Below are positions 6,619-14,438 of a stretch of 19,378 nucleotides of DNA, piece after piece (within the stretch, counting starts at the first letter, position 1; each line of letters begins with the position of its first letter). The DNA lies in NCBI GenBank assembly GCA_002722525.1, contig PBMJ01000017.1, forward strand, positions 9,047-28,424, given 5' to 3'. Both the position numbers and the translations under genes were made by a program. The notes beneath the pieces were generated by a model. That model saw nothing but the letters and a program-made list of their open reading frames with translations, had not been told where the DNA came from and did not search any database. The DNA is from Acidimicrobiaceae bacterium (GTDB taxonomy: Bacteria > Actinomycetota > Acidimicrobiia > Acidimicrobiales > UBA8592).

Positions 6619-9186
6619 TTATAATTTCTTTAGGTGGTTACGAATGGCATCCATTGCATCAGGAAGCGCTTCAGAGTCTTTCCCACCGACCATTGCAAAT
6701 TTCTCTCCTTTACCGCCTCCGCCCTTTATTATTTTTGCTGCTTCGGAGAGTAGTTCACCAGCGCTAATTTCATTTCCTTCAGAAATGGCCGCGGCTATAG
6801 AGACTCCCCCATTATCAATTGCAGACCCCACGACTACGACGTCAATATCGGGCAAGGCCTGCAAACCCATCACTAGATCACGCAACTCATCTCTTCGTAT
6901 GCCATCCATCTGATGGACAATGATTCCATCCAAAGCGGTCTCTTTCAGTTCCTGAATCTTTTCGCGTGAAGCTATCTCTCTGAACCCTTCAAGTTCATTC
7001 TGTAATTCTTCTATTTCGCGAAGCTTTTTCTCTAAGCCCTCAATCAAATTCGCCGGAGGAACGCCAATTAGACTTGCTGATTCACTAATAACTAGGTCCT
7101 GTTCGCGAAGTAAGCTGACTGAGGCAGACCCTGCAACGGCTTCAATACGCCTAATATTTGAGCCGATTGATCCTTCTGAGAGAATCTTGACGGGACCTAC
7201 GTCACCCAGATGGTTTACATGAGTTCCGCCACACAATTCAAGAGAATTCGCTCCTGCTCTAAGAACGCGAACTTGGTCACCATATTTGTCTCCAAAGAAT
7301 GCGATAGCCCCCATTTCTTTGGCTTCATTCATACTGGTTTCAATAATTTCCATATCTCCACCCGAGAAGATCTCAGTGTTAGCAAGGTCTTCAATTCGTT
7401 CTATCTGTTCATTTGTGAGCGGCTCGAAATGGCTGAAATCGAAGCGAAGTCTTTCAGCCCCTACCCAAGATCCCTGTTGCTTAACGTGTTCACCTAAGAC
7501 TTCGCGTAACGCCCAGTGCAGCAGGTGCGTTCCCGTATGATGCCTCTGAACTGCTAAACGATACGATATGTCGATAGAGCTGACTACCTTATCTCCGGTC
7601 TTTAGTTCCCCTTCAATCGACTCTACGATATGTAGATGCTGACCTACGACTCCATAAATCGTATCTTTGATGACAGCAGAACCGTTCTCTCCGCTTATAG
7701 TGCCCCGATCACCGACCTGGCCGCCTGCTTCAGCGTAAAAGGGAGACCGGTCTAGGACAACTGAGTCTCCGTCGCAGTAGAGAACTTTTGCTGTAGCTTC
7801 ATTTGCTTCGTAGCCGACGAAGTTTGTGGGCCCATGTTGTTCGAGGATCAGTTGCAAATCAGCATTTGATGGCGGGATCTCATCTTTTTCACTTAGGTCC
7901 TGACGACCTCTGTCACGTTGTTTAGCCATATACGCAGCAAAAGCTTCTAGATCGACTTTTATACCTCTTTCGTTCGTTATTTCTTCAGTTAATTCAATTG
8001 GAAATCCATATGTATCGTGCAGTTGGAAAGCGACATCCCCGCTTAAACTCTCACCCTTATCAAGGGCAGAAAGATGTTTCTCAAGGATAGAGATTCCAGT
8101 ATCTAAGGTCTGGCGGAATCCAATTTCTTCTCGTTCAAGAACATTTTTGATGTGAGCTCGGTTCTCTTCTAGATCTGGATAAGCGTCTCTCATTAGTTCT
8201 ACAACCGCATCAGCAAGATCTCCCATAATTATTTCCTTGACGTTCAGGAGGCGTGCATGACGGACAGCCCTTCGAATAATTCGTCGCAATACATATCCTC
8301 TGTCTTCGTTACTTGGGATAACCCCATCATTCACTAAGAACGTTGTCGATCGGGCATGATCCGCAAGGATTTGAAGAGAGACAGCACTTTCATTTGAGTT
8401 TTCTTTATTTCCACAAATTTCCGAAACACTTGAAAGAAGTTTTTGAAATTCGTCCGTTTCCCAAACCGAGTCCACTCCTTGGAGAACTGATAGGACCCGT
8501 TCTAAACCAGCCCCTGTATCGATTGATGGGTTTGGCAATGGGGTCTGGGCCCCATCTTTTTGCTGATCGTATTGCATAAAGACAAGGTTCCAAATTTCGA
8601 TGAACCTATCTTCTGCTTCAGGATTTGCAGGACCTCCATCGGGGCCATACTGGGGTCCCATATCCCAAAATATTTCAGAACACGGTCCATTCGGACCGGT
8701 ATCAGCCATTCTCCACCAGTTATCTTCATCTAACCGTTGGATTCTCTCAGATGGTAACCCAACTACCTTTCGCCAGATCTCCGCAGCTTCATCATCCGTC
8801 TCATGAACAGTTACCCAAAGGCGTTCTTTGTCTAATTTAAGAATCTCAGTAAAGAATTTCCAAGCCATTGGAATTGCTTCATCTTTAAAATAATCTCCGA
8901 AACTGAAATTCCCTAGCATTTCGAAAAAAGTGAGATGTCGAGTTGTTCGTCCCACTTCCTCGAGATCGTTATGTTTCCCCCCTGCGCGAACACACTTTTG
9001 GACGGTGGTTGCCCGATTGTATGGGGGTGGTTCATTCCCTAAAAAATAGCTCTTGAATGGGACCATCCCAGAGTTTGTGAATAGCAAACTTTCGTCATGC
9101 GGTATCAAACTTGAAGACGGAACTAGAGTATGTCCGCTATCTTCAAAGAACTCTGTGAATGCCTTCCGGAGCTGTTGTGCTTTCAT
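6619..9186 (-). CDS. alaS: Alanyl-tRNA synthetase
   Basis: A full-length class II synthetase of 855 aa. The aminoacylation domain begins with LRKAFTEFFEDSGHTLVPSSSL; motif 2 lies near TTRHLTFFEMLGNFSFGDYF. The DTGPNGPCSE loop (162-171) and SIDTGAGLER (221-230) are conserved. The editing domain carries the zinc/editing residues H550 and H554 (HHTGTHLLH) and C652 with H656 (CGGTH), which remove mischarged Ser and Gly. The C-terminal DHHA1 domain ends with GGGGKGEKFAMVGGK. There is no Shine-Dalgarno; TAGAAT stands 6 nt before the ATG, suggesting a leaderless message. ruvX follows after 8 nt. Confidence 0.99.
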   Translation of the reverse strand: MKAQQLRKAFTEFFEDSGHTLVPSSSLIPHDESLLFTNSGMVPFKSYFLGNEPPPYNRATTVQKCVRAGGKHNDLEEVGRTTRHLTFFEMLGNFSFGDYFKDEAIPMAWKFFTEILKLDKERLWVTVHETDDEAAEIWRKVVGLPSERIQRLDEDNWWRMADTGPNGPCSEIFWDMGPQYGPDGGPANPEAEDRFIEIWNLVFMQYDQQKDGAQTPLPNPSIDTGAGLERVLSVLQGVDSVWETDEFQKLLSSVSEICGNKENSNESAVSLQILADHARSTTFLVNDGVIPSNEDRGYVLRRIIRRAVRHARLLNVKEIIMGDLADAVVELMRDAYPDLEENRAHIKNVLEREEIGFRQTLDTGISILEKHLSALDKGESLSGDVAFQLHDTYGFPIELTEEITNERGIKVDLEAFAAYMAKQRDRGRQDLSEKDEIPPSNADLQLILEQHGPTNFVGYEANEATAKVLYCDGDSVVLDRSPFYAEAGGQVGDRGTISGENGSAVIKDTIYGVVGQHLHIVESIEGELKTGDKVVSSIDISYRLAVQRHHTGTHLLHWALREVLGEHVKQQGSWVGAERLRFDFSHFEPLTNEQIERIEDLANTEIFSGGDMEIIETSMNEAKEMGAIAFFGDKYGDQVRVLRAGANSLELCGGTHVNHLGDVGPVKILSEGSIGSNIRRIEAVAGSASVSLLREQDLVISESASLIGVPPANLIEGLEKKLREIEELQNELEGFREIASREKIQELKETALDGIIVHQMDGIRRDELRDLVMGLQALPDIDVVVVGSAIDNGGVSIAAAISEGNEISAGELLSEAAKIIKGGGGKGEKFAMVGGKDSEALPDAMDAIRNHLKKL

Positions 9187-9192
9187 GTTACG

Positions 9193-9198
9193 ATTCTA
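9193..9198 (-). promoter_or_regulatory. -10 box for a leaderless alaS transcript
   Basis: TAGAAT in transcript sense, followed by exactly 6 nt (CGTAAC) and the alaS ATG. It is the same hexamer at the same spacing as upstream of sepF. No Shine-Dalgarno and no convincing -35 are present. The 60-nt gap before alaS shows no terminator-like hairpin. Confidence 0.65.
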
Positions 9199-9246
9199 CC
9201 CTGCGGAAACTGATCGCTTGTTTCTTAAATAAATTCCGGCATGTTC

Positions 9247-9633
9247 TTATGTTTTGATCTGGCTTCGCAACAGCCGGACGCCGATAACTTTGACCATTCG
9301 AACCCCACCTTTCAAGAGGGATGCGATCTGGCCTATGGGCTTAGTGAATACGCTGTATGTTAGGCCAGAGACAAAATTTGCCCTAGAAGTTATCATCTCT
9401 GCTGTCTCTATAAGGCCATCGACCCGATGATATTCCTTCTCTATCTCGGTTGCCTGCCTTTCTAATCTTCCAGTAGATATTTCTATGGTTTTTTGAATTT
9501 CGCGAGTTATCTCGCTCAGATCTTCTGTGACCTGACGCAACTTAAGAACGGAATATGTTAGAGCTACGACCATACCAAGAGAAGCTACAGCAACAAGGAT
9601 TGTTACAAGTTCCCAGGCAGTCACATTTTCCAC
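9247..9633 (-). CDS. Small single-pass membrane protein, DUF948-like
   Basis: A protein of 128 aa with one N-terminal membrane segment (about 8-30, ELVTILVAVASLGMVVALTYSVL). A probable coiled-coil stretch follows (about 30-75, LRQVTEDLSEITREIQKTIE), then a basic C-terminal region with FTKPIGQIASLLKGGVRMVK. This layout resembles DUF948 proteins found between rarA and alaS in many actinobacteria; their function is unknown. The start is either GTG at 9633 (GGAG only 3 nt upstream) or GTG at 9624 (AGGTGG 5 nt upstream). It lies 33 nt after rarA and may be co-transcribed with it or use the TATAAT at 9648-9653. Confidence 0.83.
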   Translation of the reverse strand: MENVTAWELVTILVAVASLGMVVALTYSVLKLRQVTEDLSEITREIQKTIEISTGRLERQATEIEKEYHRVDGLIETAEMITSRANFVSGLTYSVFTKPIGQIASLLKGGVRMVKVIGVRLLRSQIKT

Positions 9634-9647
9634 CTACTCCAAAGAGA

Positions 9648-9653
9648 ATTATA
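9648..9653 (-). promoter_or_regulatory. Candidate -10 box (TATAAT) before the DUF948-like gene
   Basis: A perfect TATAAT in transcript sense within the 33-nt rarA/DUF948 gap. The expected start of transcription (about 9641) would leave a very short leader containing GGAG. No good -35 match is seen 17 nt upstream. Confidence 0.4.
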
Positions 9654-9666
9654 GATACATTCTTTT

Positions 9667-10947
9667 TTATTTTTCACCGGTGTTTTCTTCCCCGTGGGTT
9701 GAAGGTTCATAATATCGATGAGAATTGAATTTGTCAGGTCGATACTGTTGTTCCACCCATCCTTCAGGAAAGTCATGGGGGTATTTGTAACCATCGCCGT
9801 GTCCGAGCCCTTTGGCTCCAGAATAATGACTATCCCGAAGGTGTTTGGGAATATCTCCTCTAGATGCCCTTGCATCATCAAGAGCTGAGAAGATGGCTTT
9901 CGTGACACTATTAGATTTAGGGGCTCTAGCTAAGTAAATAACTGCGTGAGCAAGATTTAATTGGGCCTCTGGAAATCCAACAAATTCAACTGCCCGTGCA
10001 GCTGAATCCGCTATCAGTAACGCTCGCGAATCCGCAATCCCAATATCTTCTGAAGCAAGGATAACGAGACGCCGAGCTATAAATCGAGGATCTTCTCCAG
10101 CGTCTATCATGCGTGAAAGCCAATAAAGCCCTGCATCCACATCCGACCCGCGAATACTTTTAATAAACGCTGAAATTGTGTCGTAATGTTCATCTCGTCC
10201 ATATTGCAATGCCTGAACTCCGATTGCCCCTTCAGCATCTTCAAGCTTAACTACATGATTAGATTCATCATTACGTGATCGCGCCAGCGTAATTGCTACT
10301 TCTAAACTTGTTAAACACTGTCGCCCATCACCCTCGGACGCGTTTGCTATGTGTTCGAGCGCTTCACGAGTCGCTTCAGCATTCTCATATAAAAGCGCTT
10401 TAGAAAGAAGTTCTAGTAAGTTCTCATGGTTTAAAGGGTCTAGGCGGAAAAGCGTACTTCGACTTAATAGGGGCGCATTGACTTCAAAATAGGGATTCTC
10501 AGTCGTTGCTCCTATAAGAACAATGAGCCCTGTTTCAACAGCCGACAGCAAGGTATCTTGTTGAGCTTTATTAAACCGATGAACCTCGTCAAGGAAAAGG
10601 ATTGTTCCTTGTCCATACTCTCCGAGCATTTTTTCTGCCTGACTAATCACTTGCCTTACATCTTTAACTGATGCCGAAACAGCGGATAATTGAACAAATG
10701 CCTTATCAGTGAATTGCGCGATCAACCTTGCAATAGATGTTTTCCCAGTACCGGGAGGGCCCCAAAAAACAACCGAAGATACCTTATCTGCTTCTATCAG
10801 GGCTCGAAGAGGGCTTTCAGGTCCTAGGAGGTGATCTTGGCCTACAACGTCTTCAAGTTTTACCGGACGCATCCTATTAGCAAGAGGAGTTTGCTGACTA
10901 AGCCGATCTCTCATAGAAGACATAAACAAATTTTCTTCATCCACCAC
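9667..10947 (-). CDS. rarA: Replication-associated recombination protein A (MgsA/WRNIP1-type AAA+ ATPase)
   Basis: A protein of 426 aa from the clamp-loader-like AAA+ family, which acts at stalled replication forks. Visible motifs are RMRPVKLEDVVGQDHLLG at the N-terminus, Walker A GPPGTGKT (63-70), Walker B ILFLDEVHRF (116-125) and sensor 1 GATTENP (146-152). The C-terminal oligomerisation region includes IRGSDVDAGLYWLSRMIDAGEDP and ends with YKYPHDFPEGWVEQQY. The start chosen is GTG at 10947, 7 nt after a TAGTTT -10-like box and without a Shine-Dalgarno; GTG at 10944 and ATG at 10923 are alternatives. It is transcribed divergently from the sepF-like gene. Confidence 0.96.
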   Translation of the reverse strand: MVDEENLFMSSMRDRLSQQTPLANRMRPVKLEDVVGQDHLLGPESPLRALIEADKVSSVVFWGPPGTGKTSIARLIAQFTDKAFVQLSAVSASVKDVRQVISQAEKMLGEYGQGTILFLDEVHRFNKAQQDTLLSAVETGLIVLIGATTENPYFEVNAPLLSRSTLFRLDPLNHENLLELLSKALLYENAEATREALEHIANASEGDGRQCLTSLEVAITLARSRNDESNHVVKLEDAEGAIGVQALQYGRDEHYDTISAFIKSIRGSDVDAGLYWLSRMIDAGEDPRFIARRLVILASEDIGIADSRALLIADSAARAVEFVGFPEAQLNLAHAVIYLARAPKSNSVTKAIFSALDDARASRGDIPKHLRDSHYSGAKGLGHGDGYKYPHDFPEGWVEQQYRPDKFNSHRYYEPSTHGEENTGEK

Positions 10948-10954
10948 AGCCTAG

Positions 10955-10960
10955 AAACTA
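10955..10960 (-). promoter_or_regulatory. Candidate -10 box for a leaderless rarA transcript
   Basis: TAGTTT in transcript sense with a 7-nt gap to the GTG at 10947. The same hexamer precedes rel at 6-nt spacing. No Shine-Dalgarno is visible. Confidence 0.5.
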
Positions 10961-10965
10961 CTTGA

Positions 10966-10997
10966 AAATCTTCTCATATGTGGCCAAACGAAGATTT
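10966..10997. repeat. Inverted repeat in the sepF/rarA divergent promoter region
   Basis: AAATCTTC (10966-10973) and its exact complement GAAGATTT (10990-10997) flank a 16-nt spacer containing CATATG. The repeat lies just upstream of the rarA -10 and covers its -35 zone, so it could be an operator for a shared regulator. It could also be coincidence in AT-rich DNA. Confidence 0.4.
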
Positions 10998-11040
10998 GAT
11001 CTATCTGATGGTCATTTGCGGATGAAGAAGACTTTAGGAC

Positions 11041-11046
11041 TAGAAT
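11041..11046 (+). promoter_or_regulatory. -10 box for a leaderless sepF-like transcript
   Basis: TAGAAT followed by exactly 6 nt (CTTGTT) and the ATG at 11053, placing the expected transcription start on the A of ATG. There is no Shine-Dalgarno. A weak TTGCGG lies 19 nt upstream as a possible -35. Confidence 0.65.
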
Positions 11047-11052
11047 CTTGTT

Positions 11053-11310
11053 ATGAGCTCAAGTGAACCTAGTCGACATGAGGTTTCGAGTTTTGAAGAC
11101 GTAATGGGGCCTGCATCTAGTTATAAATCTGGCAAGGCAACAATTATCCACCTCAATTCAGATGAAAAGGACACTGGACGTAGAATCGTTGATTTCTTTT
11201 CAGGCTTGGCATACGGAACCGATGGCAGTTTTGAAAAAGTTGCTGAAAACATATACCTTCTAACACCAGCAGGAATAGCCGGATTTACGGCTTCCTCACC
11301 TGAAGAATAG
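11053..11310 (+). CDS. Short SepF-like cell division protein
   Basis: A protein of only 85 aa, and the sole plus-strand gene. Residues about 28-75 match the SepF (DUF552) core: KATIIHLNS, then RRIVDFFSGLAYGTDGSFEKVAENIYLLTP, including the glycine-rich turn and FLxxP-like end of the fold. SepF links FtsZ filaments to the membrane during division. Canonical SepF is usually 130-200 aa with an N-terminal amphipathic helix and a linker; here a short Ser/Glu-rich stretch replaces both. It may be an accessory SepF-like protein modulating the main SepF, as proposed for SflA/SflB in Streptomyces; this role is inferred. It is convergent with aspS and divergent from rarA. Confidence 0.85.
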   Translation: MSSSEPSRHEVSSFEDVMGPASSYKSGKATIIHLNSDEKDTGRRIVDFFSGLAYGTDGSFEKVAENIYLLTPAGIAGFTASSPEE

Positions 11311-11337
11311 TAACTTCCATTTTATTAATTTCTATGT

Positions 11338-13077
11338 TTAGGTACTTGGAGGTATGAGGCGGAGTCCGAGCTCTTCTAGATGGTTATTTTCAAGTTGAGT
11401 TGGTGCGTTCGTGAGCGGGTCAGCACCAGATTGTGTTTTTGGAAAGGCAATTACTTCTCGAATATTCTCTTCGCCAGAGAGAATCGCAGTCAAGCGGTCA
11501 ATCCCAAAAGCAAATCCAGCATGGGGTGGGGCGCCATATCGAAACGCATCCAGCAAAAACCCAAATTTTTCTTTGGACTCCACTTCATTAATCCCTAAAA
11601 TCTCAAAGATCTTAGATTGGATTTCAGGGGTATGAATCCTCACACTCCCTGACCCTAATTCCCATCCATTTAGTACAAGGTCGTATGCCTGAGATCTTAT
11701 GCCCAAATATTCTTCCCCCTGAGCTGAATCAAGTGCTTCCATATCTGCAGTATGAGGCATGGTGAATGGATGATGAGCTGGTATCGGACGTCCGTGATCA
11801 CCAATCGATTCAAAGAGTGGGAATTCCGTAATCCATAAGTATTTCAATTCACCTGTGTTAACCGGTGGCCGCCCTATCTCTAGACGCAGAAGACCAAGGA
11901 CATGATTAACCGTTCTCCTCTTATCCGCAATGATGAGAACCATATCTCCTGGACCTGTAGAAAGGGCGGTGCAAATACCCTCGACTTCATCATCAGACAT
12001 AAACTTGGTCAAGGCACCTTCAAGGCTTCCCTGATCACCGACTCTGAACCAAGCAAGCCCTTTAGCGCCCCAGCTTTGACATTTCTCAGTCAATGCGTCG
12101 ATCGCATTTCTAGCCAAATGGTCAGATCCGCCTTTGTAAAGAATCCCCTTAACGCAATCGACTTTAAACACGTTTGCTTCTGTATCAGTGAAGATGCCAG
12201 TTAGATCGATCAGCTCCATACCGAATCTGGTGTCAGGCTTGTCAGAGCCGTATCGCTCCATTGCATCATTCCACGTCATGTGAGGTATGTCACCAGGTCG
12301 GGATCCGGTAATTGCTTCAGTTGAATCTTTGATAGCTTCAGAGACAAAATTGATGATGTCTTCCTGAGTGGCAAAGCTTGCTTCCATATCGAGTTGCATA
12401 AATTCGAATTGCCTATCCGCTCTTAGGTCTTCATCTCGTAAACATCTTGCTATTTGGTAATAGCGGTCAATACCCCCAACCATGCAGAGTTGCTTAAAAA
12501 TCTGGGGGCTTTGCGGTAAGGCGTAAAAATTCGTTGGATGCAGTCGGGAAGGGACCACAAAATCTCTTGCTCCTTCAGGCGTTGAGGCAATAAGCATAGG
12601 AGTCTCCACTTCAACAAACCCTTGCCTCTCCATTGCTGAGCGGATAGCACTATTGACCTTGGCACGAATTCGAAGGTTCTTTTGCATCCGGGGCTTCCGA
12701 AGATCTACATAACGATGGCGGAGTCGAATGTTCTCATCAACTTCGGTACGCTCATGCATCGGAAATGGCGGTGGTTCTGCGATGGAGAGCACCTGAACTT
12801 CGCAATCGCCGACTTCAATTTCTCCTGTTTCAAGCTTTTCGTTACTCTTACCTTCAAATCTAGTTCTTACGGTTCCAGTAATACTGACGACATATTCAGA
12901 CCGAAGGTCTAGCTTCTCATCTACGACACACTGAACTATTCCTGTGTGATCGCGTAAATCGATGAACGCCAAATGCTCACTATGTACTCGCCGCGTGTCC
13001 ACCCATCCACAGACCGTCACTTGGGAATCTACGTCAGTCGAACGAAGCTCGCCGCAGTAATGAGTTCGCATTGTCAT
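11338..13077 (-). CDS. aspS: Aspartyl-tRNA synthetase (probably Asp/Asn non-discriminating)
   Basis: A class IIb synthetase of 579 aa, full length. The OB-fold anticodon domain is at about 1-105, motif 2 is in IARCLRDEDLRADRQFEF (209-226), the bacterial GAD insertion is central, and motif 3 is HAGFAFGIDRL near the C-terminus. In the anticodon domain H32 (RRVHSEH) and G76 (RFEGKSN) align with the histidine and glycine typical of enzymes that also charge tRNA-Asn; E. coli has Leu and Lys there. This would require GatCAB, not in the window. The ATG overlaps the hisS stop (ATGA) and has AAAGG upstream. No intrinsic terminator is seen in the 27-nt convergent gap with sepF. Confidence 0.98.
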   Translation of the reverse strand: MTMRTHYCGELRSTDVDSQVTVCGWVDTRRVHSEHLAFIDLRDHTGIVQCVVDEKLDLRSEYVVSITGTVRTRFEGKSNEKLETGEIEVGDCEVQVLSIAEPPPFPMHERTEVDENIRLRHRYVDLRKPRMQKNLRIRAKVNSAIRSAMERQGFVEVETPMLIASTPEGARDFVVPSRLHPTNFYALPQSPQIFKQLCMVGGIDRYYQIARCLRDEDLRADRQFEFMQLDMEASFATQEDIINFVSEAIKDSTEAITGSRPGDIPHMTWNDAMERYGSDKPDTRFGMELIDLTGIFTDTEANVFKVDCVKGILYKGGSDHLARNAIDALTEKCQSWGAKGLAWFRVGDQGSLEGALTKFMSDDEVEGICTALSTGPGDMVLIIADKRRTVNHVLGLLRLEIGRPPVNTGELKYLWITEFPLFESIGDHGRPIPAHHPFTMPHTADMEALDSAQGEEYLGIRSQAYDLVLNGWELGSGSVRIHTPEIQSKIFEILGINEVESKEKFGFLLDAFRYGAPPHAGFAFGIDRLTAILSGEENIREVIAFPKTQSGADPLTNAPTQLENNHLEELGLRLIPPST

Positions 13078-14357
13078 TCAGAATACCTTTCTTCAATACC
13101 GGTAACTAGGGCGGTAACCAAGCTAGTTCTTGGTACTCGTTCTTGAGAGCCATCTCCTCGTAAGTCTCGAAGGGTAACTTCATTTTTCTCGAGTTCATCA
13201 TCTCCAACAATAATTGCAAATAATGCCCCAGATCTATCAGCTACTTTCATCTGTGCTTTAATCGAACGATTTCCGAAGCTTCGATCTGCGGAGATTCCAT
13301 GAGCCCGAAGTTCGTCAGTAATCTGAGTGGCTTGAGACCCGCCAGTTAAATCAACGACGAATGCATCCAGTGGCTTCATAGGTCCCAAATCTAGTTCTTC
13401 AGCTTCGCAGGCAAGCAAGATACGATCGATGCCAAGTGCAAAGCCTATTCCTTGCGTGGGAGGGCCGCCTAGCTCTTCAATAAGGCCGTCATAGCGACCG
13501 CCGCCGCCGACCGCATTTTGAGCCGTGTGCAGCTTGTCCGCAGTGAATTCAAACGTTGTTCGAGTGTAATAGTCGAGGCCGCGAACTAATCGCGGCGATA
13601 TAACGAAAGGGATACCGACGGAACTAAGCCCTTCACAAACTAATTCAAAATGATTTGCATCTTCTACCGTAAGGAATTCCTGTATTGTCGGCGCAGCGCT
13701 AATTATCTCGAGATCTTCTTCTCTCTTGGAGTCTAAAACTCGGAGAGGGTTCTTTGCCAGAGTATCTCGTGATTCTGCACTAAGATTCGCTGCTTCTGAC
13801 GAAAGATAAGAATGAAGCTCTTGATTGTACACCCCTCTAGTCTCTGCGTTCCCAAGTGAATTCATTTGAAGTGTCACGTGTTTAAGTCCAAGGAATTCGT
13901 AAAACCTCCAAGCTAATGAAATTATTTCTGAATCAGCTGCAGGATCATCCTCCCCTATAATTTCAGCACCTACTTGAACAAATTGTCTGAAGCGTCCTGC
14001 TTGGGGTTTTTCGTATCTAAATTGTGGCCCCTGATACCATACTTTCCATGGAGTGGTTGGACGATGTTGGGCAAATGCCCTGCAAATACTTGCTGTTAGT
14101 TCAGGTCGCAGAGCTAAGTTTTGGGGCGACTTTGGATCTTTGTCCTGAAAAGTGAACATCTCTTTAGATACGACATCAGTATTTTCGCCAAGTCGGAGAA
14201 AGACACCGAGATCTTCAAACATCGGAGAAATTATTTGACCGTAGCCGAATCGCTCAGCTAGGTCGGCAAAAGAGCCCAAGGCCCATCGCCATCTACCAGC
14301 TTCTTCAGGAAGTATGTCTCTAGTGCCTCGAGGGGCTTGGTAACGGGATTTGCTCAT
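13074..14357 (-). CDS. hisS: Histidyl-tRNA synthetase
   Basis: A class II synthetase of 427 aa, normal length. It begins with QAPRGTRDILPEEAGRW. Motif 2 is FRYEKPQAGRFRQF (113-126), the histidine-specific motif is RGLDYYTRTTFEF (259-271) followed by GGGGRYDGLIEELGG, and motif 3 is GIGFALGIDRI (303-313). The anticodon-binding domain (about 330-427) ends with EVTLRDLRGDGSQERVP. No Shine-Dalgarno precedes the ATG; a TATTCT box stands 6 nt upstream. The gene leads a two-gene unit with aspS, overlapping it by 4 nt. Confidence 0.98.
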   Translation of the reverse strand: MSKSRYQAPRGTRDILPEEAGRWRWALGSFADLAERFGYGQIISPMFEDLGVFLRLGENTDVVSKEMFTFQDKDPKSPQNLALRPELTASICRAFAQHRPTTPWKVWYQGPQFRYEKPQAGRFRQFVQVGAEIIGEDDPAADSEIISLAWRFYEFLGLKHVTLQMNSLGNAETRGVYNQELHSYLSSEAANLSAESRDTLAKNPLRVLDSKREEDLEIISAAPTIQEFLTVEDANHFELVCEGLSSVGIPFVISPRLVRGLDYYTRTTFEFTADKLHTAQNAVGGGGRYDGLIEELGGPPTQGIGFALGIDRILLACEAEELDLGPMKPLDAFVVDLTGGSQATQITDELRAHGISADRSFGNRSIKAQMKVADRSGALFAIIVGDDELEKNEVTLRDLRGDGSQERVPRTSLVTALVTGIEERYSE

Positions 14358-14363
14358 GGGAAA

Positions 14364-14369
14364 AGAATA
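14364..14369 (-). promoter_or_regulatory. -10 box for a leaderless hisS transcript
   Basis: TATTCT in transcript sense with exactly 6 nt (TTTCCC) to the hisS ATG. It lies in an 81-nt gap after the DivI1A-repeat gene. A 5-bp inverted repeat CGAAT-N5-ATTCG (14387-14401) lies upstream, near where a -35 or operator would be. Confidence 0.6.
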
Positions 14370-14438
14370 CAGGAGCGATCTAGGGCCGAATGTGATATTC
14401 GATAAACGACTGCTCTCTAGCCAGCTCTTTCTTGCATA

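Noticed and set aside
8538..8555. ATGGGG/CCCCAT hairpin within alaS
   Set aside because: Six-bp arms inside conserved alaS coding sequence, at a level expected by chance.
8343..8840. Several open frames on both strands within alaS
   Set aside because: They overlap the conserved catalytic region of AlaRS in other frames, resemble no family and have no start signals; they are shadows.
11311..11337. Intrinsic terminator between the convergent sepF-like and aspS genes
   Set aside because: The gap is AT-rich, but no stem of useful length with a U-run can be drawn on either strand.
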